From assembly GCA_021613375.1 (NCBI GenBank), contig CM038722.1:22712107-22776106 (forward strand): a stretch of 64,000 nt of DNA. Reading direction: 5' to 3'. The notes under the pieces were generated by a model, which did not search any database, was not told where the DNA came from, and was given only the letters and a program-made list of their open reading frames with translations. Below are positions 20,411 to 62,714 of the stretch, one piece after another. How positions within the stretch are numbered: the stretch's first letter is position 1; each line of letters begins with the position of its first letter. This DNA comes from Megaleporinus macrocephalus. Taxonomy: Eukaryota > Chordata > Actinopteri > Characiformes > Anostomidae. The translations under genes and the position numbers were made by a program.

Positions 20411-23383
20411 TCCACTAACACCAAATACAGTAACGAACATCAAACACTAACACAAATACTTAACATCAAACACTAACACAAATACTTAACATCAAACACT
20501 AACACAAATACTCCACATCAAAAACTAACACAAATACTTAACATCAAACACTAACACAAATACTCAACATCAAACACTAACACAAATACTCAACATCAAA
20601 CACTAACACAAATACTCAACATCAAACACTAACACAAATACTCAACATCAAAAACTAACACAAATACTTAACATCAAACACTAACACAAATACTCAACAT
20701 CAAACACTAACACAAATACTCAACATCAAAAACTAACACAAATACTTAACATCAAACACTAACACAAATACTCAACATCAAACACTAACACAAATACTTA
20801 ACTTCAAATACAGACACTAACACAAATAATACCAAATACAAACACTAACACAAATACTGAACACCAAATATAAACACTAACACAAATACTAAACATCAAA
20901 TACAAACACTAAACATCAAATACAAACACTAACACAAAAAATATCAAATACAAACACTAACCCAAATACTCAACATCAAATACAGACACTAACACAAATA
21001 CTGAACACCAAATACAAACACTAACACAAATACTCAAAAACATCAAATACAGAAACATCAAATACAAAAACATCAAATACAGACACTAACACAAATACTG
21101 AACACCAAATACAAACACTAACACAAATACTCAAAAACATCAAATACAGAAACATCAAATACAAAAACATCAAATACAGACACTAACACAAATACTCAAC
21201 ACCAAATGCAAGCACTAACCCAAACACTCAACGTCAAATACAAACACTAACACAAATACTCAACACCAAATACAGACAATGACACAAATACTCATCAAAT
21301 ACAAACACTAACACAAATACTAAACGCCAAATACAAACACTTAACCCAAATACTCAACATCAAATACAGACACTAACACAAATACTAAACATCAAATACA
21401 GACACTAACACAAATACTCAACATCAAATACAGACAACACAAATACTCAACATCAAATACAGACACTAACACAAATACTCAACATCAAATACAGACACTA
21501 ACACAAATACTCAACATCAAATACAGACAACACAAATACTCAACATCAAATACAGACACTAACACAAATACTCAACACCAAATACTATCACTAACCCAAA
21601 TACTCAACACCAAATACAAACACTAACACAAATACTCAACATCAAATACAGACACTAACACATACTCAACACCAAATGCAAGCACTAACCCAAGTACTAA
21701 ACATCAAATACAAACACTAACATAAATACTAAGCATCAAACACTAACTCAAATACTAAACATCATATTCAGAGACTAACACAAATACTAAACATCAAATA
21801 CAAACACTAACACAAATAAAACAAACTACAAACACTAACACAAATACTTAACACCAAATACAAACACTAAAACAAATACTCAACATCAAATACAAACACT
21901 AACACATACTCAACATCAAATACAGGCACTAACACAAATACTCAACATCAAATACAAACACTAACACAAATAATACCAAATACAAGTACTAACACAAATA
22001 CTGAACACCAAATACTATCACTAACCCAAATACTCAACATCAAATACAAACACTAACACAAATACTCAATACCAAATGCAAGCACTAACCCAAATACTCA
22101 ACACCAAATACAGACACTTACACAAATACTCAACACCAAATACAGAAACCAACACAAATACTCAACACCAAATACTATCACTAACCCAAATACTCAACAT
22201 CAAATACAGACACTAACACAAATAATACCAACTACAAACACTAACACAAATACTGAACACCAACTACAAACACTAACACAAATACTGAACACCAAATACA
22301 AACACTAACACAAATACTCAACATCCAATACAAACACTAACACAAATACTGAACACAAAACACAAACATTAACACAAATACTCAACACCAAATGCAAGCA
22401 CTAACCCAAACACTCAACGTCAAATACAAACACTAACACAAATACTCAACACCAAATACAGACAATGACACAAATACTCATCAAATACAGATACTAACAC
22501 AAATACTAAACGCCAAATACAAACACTTAACCCAAATACTCAACATCAAATACAGACACTAACACAAATACTAAACATCAAATACAGACAACACAAATAC
22601 TCAACATCAAATACAGACAACACAAATACTCAACATCACATACAGACACTAACACAAATACTCAACATCAAATACAGACACTAACACAAATACTGAACAC
22701 CAAATACAAACACTAACACAAATACTCAACATCAAATACAGACACTAACCCAAATACTCAACATCAAATACAGACACTAACACAAATACTGAACACCAAA
22801 TACAAACACTAACACAAATACTCAACATCAAATACAGACACTAACACAAATACTGAACACCAAATACAAACACTAACACAAATACTAAACATCAAATACA
22901 GACACTAACACAAATACTCAACATCAAATACAGACACTAACACAAATACTAAACATCAAATACAAACACTAACACAAATACTCAACATCAAATACAGACA
23001 CTAACACAAATACTCAACATCAAATACAGACACTAACACAAATACTCAACATCAAATACAGACAACACAAATACTCAACATCAAATACAGACACTAACAC
23101 AAATACTCAACATCAAATACTATCACTAACCCAAATACTCAACACCAAATACAAACACTAACACAAATACTCAACATCAAATACAGACACTAACACAAAT
23201 ACTCAACATCAAATACAGACACTAACACAAATACTCAACATCAAATACAGGCACTAACACAAATACTCCACATCAAATACAGACACTAACCCAAATACTC
23301 AACATCAAATACAAACACTAACCCAAATACTCAACATCAAATACAAACACTAACCCAAATACTCAACATCAAATACATCAAGC
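20411..23383 (+). repeat. 3-kb compound minisatellite, 26-bp and 32-bp units
   Basis: The left part (about 20440-20800) repeats actaacacaaatacttaaca plus tcaaac every 26 bp. From about 20800 the unit lengthens to 32 bp by gaining a tacaga/tacaaa hexamer, and runs of about 100 variant units continue to 23383. The plus strand is almost devoid of G, a strong strand asymmetry. Confidence 0.95.
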
Positions 23384-24041
23384 GCACAATCTTCTTTTTC
23401 CAGCTTTCTTTACTTCTTTTTTCTTTCTTTGCTTCTTTCTCTCTTTTTTTAGGTTTCTAATAAACTTTATTTTTTCTCATTTTCCCTCTTTTTTTGTTTT
23501 ATTGAATCTTTCATCTCTTGATTTCTTTCTTTCTGTCACTTTTCATATTGTGTTTCTTCATTTTGTTTTTGTGCATGTTTTATTTCTCTTTTTTTATTCT
23601 GTTCTGTGTACCTTTTTGTTTCTTTCTCTCTTTCGACATTGTGGAATTTGTTTTTGTTTATTTTCCTCTTGTTATTTTCTGTTTCTTTTTTCTTTCTTTT
23701 GTTCTTGGTCACCCTTTCTCTGATTCACATTATCTTTCTGTTCATTTGGTTTTGCACATCTTTCTTATTCTTTTTCTCTTTTATTTAGCTTTATATACTT
23801 CTTCCCTTTTTCTCTTTTTTATTCTTTATTTTTGACATGCCTCTTACCCATTATTTCTGTTTTTTCTTTTTTTCAGTGTCTTTGGTACTTTCTCTTTCAT
23901 TTCTGTCTTTGTATTTTTCTTTCTGTTTCCCCTTTTCTTTCTTTCTCTTGTTCTTTGTTTTTCTTTCTTTTATTGTTTCATTTTTCTTTTTTATCTCATT
24001 CTTTTTCCCTATTTCTTCTGTTTCTCTCTCTCTCTCTCTTG
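23384..24041 (+). repeat. Pyrimidine-rich tract (T/C strand)
   Basis: About 650 bp dominated by tttctttcttt and related T/C runs, directly abutting the minisatellite. The open frames across it are low-complexity Phe/Leu/Ser and are not genes. Confidence 0.9.
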
Positions 24042-24298
24042 TAACACCACAGGCCACAGGCCTCCTCCACATGTAGCAATAACTGTTCATGGTGTTTGTT
24101 GCTCAGAGAACTGTATGACCCTCGGTGAGGTGGGCTGTATCTCATGGGACCTTTACTGTCTTCTGGGTTTGAGGGTGAAGTGGTTGGTACAGACGTTGTG
24201 AGCCTAAGCATGACACATACCCAACAAGACACATGAACATTTCACTTTGGTTAAATGGGTGTCAAACGGTGCGGAGGGGCCTGAGAATGAATGGAGCA

Positions 24299-24343
24299 AG
24301 AGAGAGAGAGAGAGCGAGAGAGAAAGAGAGAGAGAGAGAGAGG
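24299..24343 (+). repeat. (GA)n microsatellite
   Basis: Imperfect GA run of about 45 bp. Confidence 0.95.
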
Positions 24344-24521
24344 AAAAATTGATGAGACAGAAGAAAAGGTGATGAACTGTGAAGGCAGACTTAAGAGGTG
24401 TGAGGTAAGGTTTCATAAGTACAGCTTCTTAGCAAGTGACCCTGAGCCTGCAGCCTACATTAATATCCAGCTCCAGCAGACGGTGTGAGCTTAGATCTGA
24501 AACATACACTGAAAACCTTAT

Positions 24522-24710
24522 ATATCGTCGCTGTCCAGTGAAAAACATGACAATGTCATGATGAGTGGACCAATAGAAGTGCTCCAAAAGAGCTTGGAAA
24601 AAATTCTGGTTCCATTGACTTCCATTGAAAGTAAAGAAGTTTTTGTCCTCTCCTGTGAAGTTGCTATTTTGGAGAGGCTAGTTTTTCTTTTGACAGTGAT
24701 GATCAGAAGC
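24522..24710 (-). mobile_element. GCTGTCC family, copy 7, opposite orientation
   Basis: The left end is cgctgtccagtgaaaaac, the interior has gtggaccaatagaagtgctc and ggttccattgacttccattg, and the right end is ttttcttttgacagtgatg. It has both inverted ends. Confidence 0.7.
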
Positions 24711-26815
24711 AGCTGTCAGATCAACCCCTAATCTGCAAACGGTGGCTTTAAAATCAAAGAACTTTTTTTCTTCTCCTGTGTAGTGAAGTCATGTTGACCA
24801 TTAGTGACCATCATTAAGTTTTTACTCCAAGTAAAAAACAACTGACGTTTTCAAATAGTAACAATGATGGTACCAGGTATAGCTTTGGTGGTCTACCAGG
24901 TCTTGCCCGGTTGTTATAAGTCACATTTTTTCTGTCACTGAAGTATTTTTTGAACTATCTCCACTTGTTTCTCCATAATCTCTTTAAACTTTTTTTTTTT
25001 TTCAAATTTTGCAGTTCAACAAACTAAACACATCAATACAATAAAGAACTAAACCAACTCCAACACAGCTCTACAGCGAGAAACATTAACATGTTTCATG
25101 CCCAACTATACTTCAAACAATGCTTGTATGACCTTGCAGGTCCTCTCGATAGGTAAGGAATGGATTCCAAATATCTGAGATTCTACTAGGCTTCCCAGCA
25201 CCTTCATATCTGATCTTCTCCATATGCAGTGTACTACAGAGCTCGTTCAACCAAGTCTCAAACTTGGGTCCAATTTCTTTGTTCCATACCATAAAAATCG
25301 ATATTTTTTTTAGTTATTATCATGCCATGCTGTATCGCCTGTGTCCTACAGTCACCATAAGCTCCTATATTTAATGACCAGCCTAAGACAGTGTTGTAAC
25401 TATGTTTTTGCTGCCAGTTCAGAGTAAAAGCTTTTTATTCTTAGGACGGCGATACCAACGTTCTCTGAGCTCTCAAGCCCTGGTCTCAATCTCCGACTGC
25501 ATTGTCTTTTATAGGCCCGGCTTCCTGCTCCTTCTGGCCTGTGGTATATAAAAAATTCACAACAGTAGCAATTGCAGAGTAACTACTAAACACCTCCACC
25601 CAGAACTGGTGTAGTGTAGGACAGTACCAGAATAGGTGGGCCAGAGTTCCTTCATGACTCTTGCATTTAACACACTGGGGAGATACAGATGGATATATAG
25701 AGTGTACTGGATTAGCTGATGATTCGAGTTTATGGAACAGGACTGTGCACTATACAAAGCTTCTGTCCAGCAGTGCCTGATCTGAACTTTCACCACCATT
25801 CAATAAATAAAGGTTGAGATTTTGTACTGTAGCCTATTAGAGCGATGATTTTGAGTGTTTATTCCAAAGAACAAGAGGAAAATTCCAACAACCACTGATA
25901 ATGAAGGAGATAATCAGTTAATACAATTACTGAATGCTGGGGGTTGCTTTATAATTTTTAATTTTTTTATGATACATGCAGTCGTTCACTCTCTGGAAAG
26001 ACAGGTGATGTCCAGGATACACTAGTGTATGTATACTGATATCATCATATTGCTCATCCTGGATAGAGCTTAACATTGTGGTGCTTTCCTCGATCTTAAA
26101 CACTGTTTTCAGCTAATTATCAGTCGTGAGTTCGGTAGCAGAGGATCGCCAGCATTTTCAGCCTTATCTCTAAAAGCTGCATCAGTAACGTGTAGTTATC
26201 TACCACACACAGTCATTTCGCCAGGTGCAGAAGACTCGGTGACTGCTAACACTTTTACAATAGAAGCCAGGGGGAAGACGCAGAGGCAGGATGACTGTCT
26301 GTGGTAATCGAGCAGTTATAGACTCGGAAGGTAAATTAGGTTGTGCCAGAGCACAGCAGTCCATAGCGCTGACCAGGAGCCAGAGTTGGCCTGCAAGACC
26401 AACATGTGCTGCTATATTATATAGAATATATTCAAATCTGTTTGAATGCCATGGTTTAGTCCCCTGTTAAAATAACACTTAACACTTTGTTAATGGTACG
26501 CATTTCCTACACGCCTATGATACGTTTGATTTTTTTCTTTATTATTAATATTATTATTATAATTAATAACCAAAAAAGGGGAAAACAGCTTGTTTCATTC
26601 TGAGACCAAATGAAATACTGAACAAATGCATTCTGGGACCAGTTTAACATGTATATTTGACAAAACATGGCATGTGACAGAACACAGTTGGGCTGAATGC
26701 CTCTCTTCAGCCTAATCTTAAACTACACACTGTAAACAATGCATCTGTCCAGTTTTAAACATAAAAAACCCAAATAAAACCAACAACAAACAAAGCACAG
26801 CAGCCCGCATGTGGT
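24711..26815. other. Intergenic DNA between gfi1-like promoter side and evi5 3' end
   Basis: Apart from the L1 remnant, no gene, RNA or recognisable element is seen here. Confidence 0.5.
25095..25800 (-). pseudogene. Degenerate L1-type LINE ORF2 C-terminus
   Basis: The minus strand at 25591-25680 reads a C-x2-C...GTLAHLFWYCPTLHQFW zinc-knuckle region, and at 25130-25260 MEKIRYEGAGK...ISDIWNPFL. Both are hallmarks of fish L1 ORF2 C-termini. Frame breaks and stops between the blocks show it is dead. The 3' side ends near a T-rich run at about 24990-25005. Confidence 0.75.
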
Positions 26816-29800
26816 CTTTGAGAATAGTGTAAATGTTTATTGTTCTTTTTTTTCTTGATATCATTCATTAAGTACAGAACACAGAATCATCATTTAATAA
26901 TATTTTCATTAATATCATCTTTATTACTGTCGTTTATATTATACGTGACAACACATCAGTAGAACTGAGAGAGAGAGAGAGAAAGAGAGAGTGGACCAGG
27001 TTTGAAGGGCATAAGGGAGGACCGAGCCGCTGTTGAATAGTAGTGAAATCAGAAAGCAGGGCTTATTAAGGACACTAGGAAGGGACGTCCAGCCTCTGAA
27101 TTTGTCCTTTTCCTAATTGACTACTACTGTATTAAGGTGGACGTAGAGGGTCAGTGAGGGAAAAGAACAGATCTCGAAGTCGTATGGGATGCCACCGTTT
27201 GGGTTTATGTTAGAAGGGAAAAAAAGAAACAAGGGAAACTAGTGAAGTGCACTAAAGAGTGAACTGGAACTAGGGTCTTCTTTCTTGCTATGTCACTACT
27301 TCTTCTACATCTTCTTCTTCAACAGCAATAGTTAGTCTTTGGTGGCGTCCGTGTGCTAAGCGTTTGAAATTTAAAAAAGTGGAAAACGACGTTTATATAT
27401 CTTACACCTTTCCGTTTATGCAAATATGTAGTAAATATGTAATAAGTCTCTTCCAACATTTCTTTTATGGCACAGAATAGGGGACAAAACCCCTCGCAGG
27501 TTCAACCATGATCCACCGAATCCATGATTGCAATAAATAAAAAGACAATGAAACTAACATATATAAATATATATGTATGTAAACAACACTGGAGAGATTG
27601 TTCCAACTTCACAGTGATGGACAGAACAGGTGAAACGATTCAGACTGAACATACTGAGAAACTCCGAGCACCACTGACACTGCGACTGTATCGTCCCAGC
27701 TTGCCGCATGTTGTTGGAATAAACTTGCTGGAGTTACGAGTTAAGTTTTCACTTCGGACGAACCGAGAAAGACTACAGTGACCAAACTTGACGCTTTTTA
27801 CATCCCCTCCGCAACAGCCATTTGCCAATTGGTCAGCGTTCTCTGGAAGTCACAACGTCAACCACAAAGCAGTTACACATGATGTAAGAACACCAAGTTG
27901 TGAGCACAGCTTCCTGTGAAATTTCGAAAAAGAAAAAAAAAGCTACATTAATCCCTTATACCAACCGTGGGGGACTCGATAAGTAAGCGCTGATACGTAA
28001 CCTCGACCTCAGGCCCACTACCTGTCACCACAAGATAAGTTGGCGTGTAGTAATACGGGGATTGTAAGCTGTTTATGTGTGTCTTTGTAAATCTGTAACT
28101 CTGCTTCACCTAATTTGATGCTGCACAAGTTAGGACTTTCCTATTGTAGTGCAAAATGCCAATGTTTAACGACTGTGATGTGTTTAAAGACATTTACATA
28201 CAATTGGATGTCTCATACAACATGCAAATTAGTGCCTGGAAGAGGATATGATAAAGGTGTGAGGCATCAAAGTCAAATAATACTTCTTAAAGTGCGGCCT
28301 GACAGTTTGTGATCCCTGTGTTTGGATTTTTATATACATTTGGCCTAAAATAGTAGACCAGATAGTCACAAAAGTCAATACCAATTAATGCATGTACCTT
28401 TTAAAACAACACCAATACATAAATGGACATTAAATGTCTTTGTTAGCAGAAGTACGTGAACCTCTAGACCGATCATGTTGGAATCTGTGAAAATGAGGGT
28501 CACCTGAACGACTGTGGGTGTTGGCTGACCTTACCTCACCTAAAAACTGGTTTTTAACCACACGTTTGTTAGTGCATTGCCATGTCTCAGTCAAAGAAGA
28601 CCTCTGGGGACCTTCTGATGAATAATAGTGACAGCAGAAAGAACAACAATTCTACAAAGGTTGGCTGAAGCAGAAGAAGTGTTGCATTTTGGAAACGCTG
28701 AGTCACAGGATCGCCGCAACAGTTCACAGAAGAATGACCACCACCATAACAGAAGCATCACAGCGGTTCCTGATTTGAGAGGTTTTACACACTTTTGCCA
28801 GACATAGACATTTCATGTTGGAGCACCTCACTGAAATCAATAACTATAGACTTTAAATGAGTTTCATGAAGATTTGAGGCCACATTTATGTAGAAATTCC
28901 CAAAATGCCACATGTTCACAGACTGTCAAGCAGCACTGGACTAACCCTGCCACTGTTCAACACACCTACTAACAGCACATTGAGTTTAGTCCACACAGGA
29001 ATCATCCTTTAGATGTGAACAGACATGCTGCTTTTTAAACCTCCACTAAAAGGCTCATCAAGTCGTCGTGATAAGATAAGTTCAATATATTGTTGTAATG
29101 TTTTCTGCTTGTTATATAGTTTCTTGATGAATGGATTTTGACTAGCAAACGTTTCAGGTTTAAGTCCCAATTTACTGGCAATTAAAAGGGTGTAAATATT
29201 CGAAATGTCTCAAAGATGCTTCAGATATGTGACATTAGTCCAACGTGAAAAAAATAAATACTCCATATTTCAGACAGTCAAAAGCTAGAATAGCCCCAAC
29301 GTTCTGCCTAGTCAGGACCGTGTTGGTATTTGAAACCGCAGGCGATTGACAGCAGCGGAGCTACAGCAACATAAACAATCCCATGGCAACCAACACATCA
29401 TGCAAACGGAATTAGCGTTGTGCTGTGGCTGGTGGCTGTGAGAGGTGACATTGGCAAGTCAGACTAAAAGAAATACAACGTCAGCAGCATCTGCAGTACT
29501 AGATGTACTAAAAGAAGGAACGTGACCGAAGTAGCGGCTTATAGAAATACAAGTAGTTCAGGTCCGGAAGGTAAAATCCTTGCCAGGATTTTGTTCTAAC
29601 TGCCTGGCTTCTCTAATTCACTCGGACCAGCAGCAGGAGGTGTCCAGGCAATTGGACAGTTAAATTAACCACTAGAGAAAAAAAATAAATAAATAAAGTA
29701 CTTTCTCATTATAGTTGCTGAGCCTCAACTAAGGGGTAGCAAAGACTGAAAAAAAAATTAAAGAGGGCAAATGTGACATCAGCTTCTTTCAACACTGTCT

Positions 29801-32800
29801 TGTGTTTTTTACCTCTAGTCTTGCCAGGCCGTGTAGCAGCAACAAAAAAAACATTTAAAGAAACAAATATTTTTTTGTTTTGTCTCATATAGTACACGTT
29901 AAATACACTTCTCACATCATTCTGAGTACATGTGATGTACGATAGATGTGTGCAAAATAAGTTTTGTTCATAGATTTAGAGCCATCTTTTTCATTTCTAA
30001 AGCATCTGCCAGCAATTCTACATAATAAACAACAACCCTATACATACTGATGAACCGCTCTGAGTACCATTAGACATACAGCTCAACACTAAACAGTCCA
30101 TAACTATGTAAAGGGTGTGAATAAGGCAGTGATATGATAAAGATCTGTTCATGATACTGAAGATGGCATAAAATGCAGAAGTGAGCAATAAGACAACAAC
30201 ATGGAGAACTTCAGTGGTCTGATTTGACTTAAACAAACAAACAAACAAACAAACAAGCAAAATGTATAAATAAAAACAAAAACATGCACACCTCAAGTCT
30301 TAAATCAACTTTCTTTAAAGGATTGCTAAACGGTCTTCTTTCTGCTACTGCTTGATCGATTCAGTACTAGGGATTTGACAATAGTCACCAGAAGCCACTG
30401 GGTGACAAGGATTAGCCAAATCTAAAACGGAACACTGAATATTGAGGACCTGTGGTCTGCACGAACATCTTTGAGAAACTGTGAGGACGTCTTGCTGAAA
30501 CAAATCGAGCCCTGAAAATTGACCACACCTAAAATTATTTGAGTAAATATGGAATTCAAGTAACCCTGGAGTCCTTAATATACCCTCGTTCAAGTCATAT
30601 TACTTCACAGTACGTCGTGCCATGACAGACCTACTGTACAGGGACGATGGGCTGTTAGTTAATGTGCATATATGAAAACATAAGGAATCTCTTACAAGGG
30701 AAATAAAACATCATCGTAGCAGCATAGCAAGAATTTTCATTCTGTCCTTTTTACCTCATTTCTAGCGTGGCGCTACCACTGGAGACCCTAAAACGCCGCC
30801 GTTTTGCTGTTTTCATGGTTTGGCACAGAGGAGGAAAATTAAAAAACAATAAAAAATTTGGCTGCCGGTATTATTTTTTTTTTGTTTGTTTTTTATGAAG
30901 TATTTATATCGGTCTCAGTATACATATAAAAAAATAAAAAAATATCAAAATAAATAAGAACATATAAATAATAGCAAAACAACTTAAGATTTGGCAATTT
31001 TGAGATACTGTGGTTTTTCTATGATGGACTTTCGTCGTCCAAATAACATTTGATTGCCTTCCTTCTTTGCTGCAAGGCATCAAGACACACACAGACACAT
31101 GGATTAGCTACTGTAATTTGTTAATATTTTTAGCTATGCATCTATTAACATCCCTATAATATCATATGTGTAGAAGTCCATGCTCTTCTTCCACCTGTTT
31201 CTCTTTCGTCCACCTTCTTTTGTTTCCCCTCCCTCTTTCTTGTATAAAGTGATCATTGAAGGGTCCGACGGGGGGTGGGGGAGTTTGACGTAGATCTGCA
31301 GAGACGAACTCTGGACGGACTGCTTGGGAACAGTGGCAGAGTAGGTGTGTGTGAGCGCATCTCCTGCACCTTTTAGCTGTTTAGCGTTTGGCTTCACTCG
31401 TTCACAGCTGAGGGCCTGGCACTGCCTGGTGTGGATGGGACATCTTCTGTATCCCAAGGAGTTCCACCACCATCCATCTCCCAGAACGGTGATGCTACAG
31501 ATTCAAAATTCTGACCCCAAGAGTCTCAAAAGTCAACTGTCAAGGCCTCAGGAACCTTTGCTTCAAGCTCCAAACGTTCTTGAGTGCTTCCGTCTATCTG
31601 ATAGAAAGGCCAACCGAAGGCTGAACCTCCAGACCGAACTGACGAGAGTATGCATGGAAGTTATAGGCTTATCTAGATGGCTCCCGCTGGACACACCTGT
31701 TTGTGGTGTACTATGGGTACGTTTTTGATTTCAGGCGGGTGTGAGAGCGGTCAGAAAGAGGGAGCGAATAATAACTTCTGTTTCACGCTCTTAAAAATAA
31801 AGGTTCTTGGCTTGGATGCACGGTTCTAACCGTTTACACCTGGTTGGTTCATGTGACTTGTATCTGGATTGTAGCTCAGGCCTGTGGCAGTCATCAGGAA
31901 AAAACAGAGGAGAACGGCAAAAAAACACAAATCAAGCCTGTTCAAACAGCCTCGGGCCAAATGTCTTCAGATAAGAAATTTATCAGGCTAAGCTGAGCTG
32001 GAATTCACAGAACTGCGCTGTTTTGTTATCTTTGTCTGATAAAGATATAGGCTCTACTCACATGCATTCACTGTGCCGGCTCCCACTTCCACTTCCGTGC
32101 TAGGGCATGTTTAAAAAATACCCAGAAGAACGACTGTTGCTACTAATTATTGTTATTGTTCTTATTAACACTCGTTTAAAATCCTCGGGCGTGGCGGGAC
32201 CATTTGCACATTCATTTTTTACAGGGTTATCTCAATAAGAAGACTCGGCTATAGACCTACTGAGATAAGATGTTAACCACGTGCATTTACACGTATGCGC
32301 CTCTGATTAGTCAGACTGAAATCTGATTGCTGTGTACTATATATATATATCATATATATATATATCAGCTTATATACAACACCCTGTGTTGTCCCTTACT
32401 TTTTTCCGGCTTATTCAAAAGTTACGCCATTATTAATCTCCGTACACAGGTTTTCTGCCAGTGTTTGCAAGAAGATGGGTGTTTAGAATAATGTGCCTCC
32501 TGTATTACATGGGCATCATGTGTTGAAGAGTACTGATTTCTACTAATACAGCGAGAAACGATGAGGGAAAATGAAGATTAGACAAACTGGAGCATGGTTT
32601 TTACCAGCTTGAGCCTCTAAAGGCTACAGACATTAAACTTACGAAAACTTAGGTTTTAAATTCTCCTTGGGTACATTTGCACCTGCATTTGCTATGATGA
32701 CCCCTACCTAGATATAATCCAGGTACTCATGAAATGACCAGGTATAACAGGGTTTTTTACCTTCTGTGTAGGTCTTTTGAAGCCTCTCTCAGTCACACAT

Positions 32801-33147
32801 CTCCTTTACAACAATGGTTCATTAAGAACTTTCTTGAAAGCTTGATTGTTTTCTGGGATCTCGCCAAAGAACCTGTTTTTGCACCTTTATTTTTAAGAGC
32901 GCAGTCTGTGCTTCTGTACTTCTGTCATATATCTCTATACATATAAAGTCTTTCATCTGAAGTCAGATGATAGTGGACCCTCCACTCCACTTTTTGCACC
33001 AATCTCAGTTAGTTCCTCCAGGGTGTGTATTAGCATGTGGGTGTAATGCGTGTACTCCGGCGTTCTCCGTCACTCTGCCCAAGTGTGCGGTGTTCCTCCT
33101 CTCCAATGTCTCTGTATGCATCCACCAACCTCTCTACTCAAGCACCA
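26815..33147 (-). other. evi5: Probable long 3'UTR of evi5
   Basis: About 6.3 kb without credible ORFs and strikingly poor in the repeats that fill the flanks, lying between the evi5 stop and a good poly(A) signal. It contains a (GA)n run at 26969-26990 and a short AT palindrome near 32340-32365. Part of it could instead be intergenic; earlier poly(A) sites are possible. Confidence 0.4.
26836..26841 (-). terminator. evi5: Candidate evi5 poly(A) signal
   Basis: AATAAA on the minus strand, followed 35-60 bases downstream by a GT-rich stretch (TGTGCTTTGTTTGTTG), the usual arrangement at vertebrate cleavage sites. Confidence 0.45.

Positions 33148-62714
<29,567 letters not shown>

Noticed and set aside
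23502..24076. Several open frames of 60-105 residues, rich in Phe/Leu/Ser
   Set aside because: They are translations of a pyrimidine-rich low-complexity tract, with no domain and no splice context.
31345..31728. 127-residue plus-strand frame opposite the putative evi5 3'UTR
   Set aside because: No domain or codon-bias signal, and it overlaps an equally long antisense frame; chance ORF most likely.
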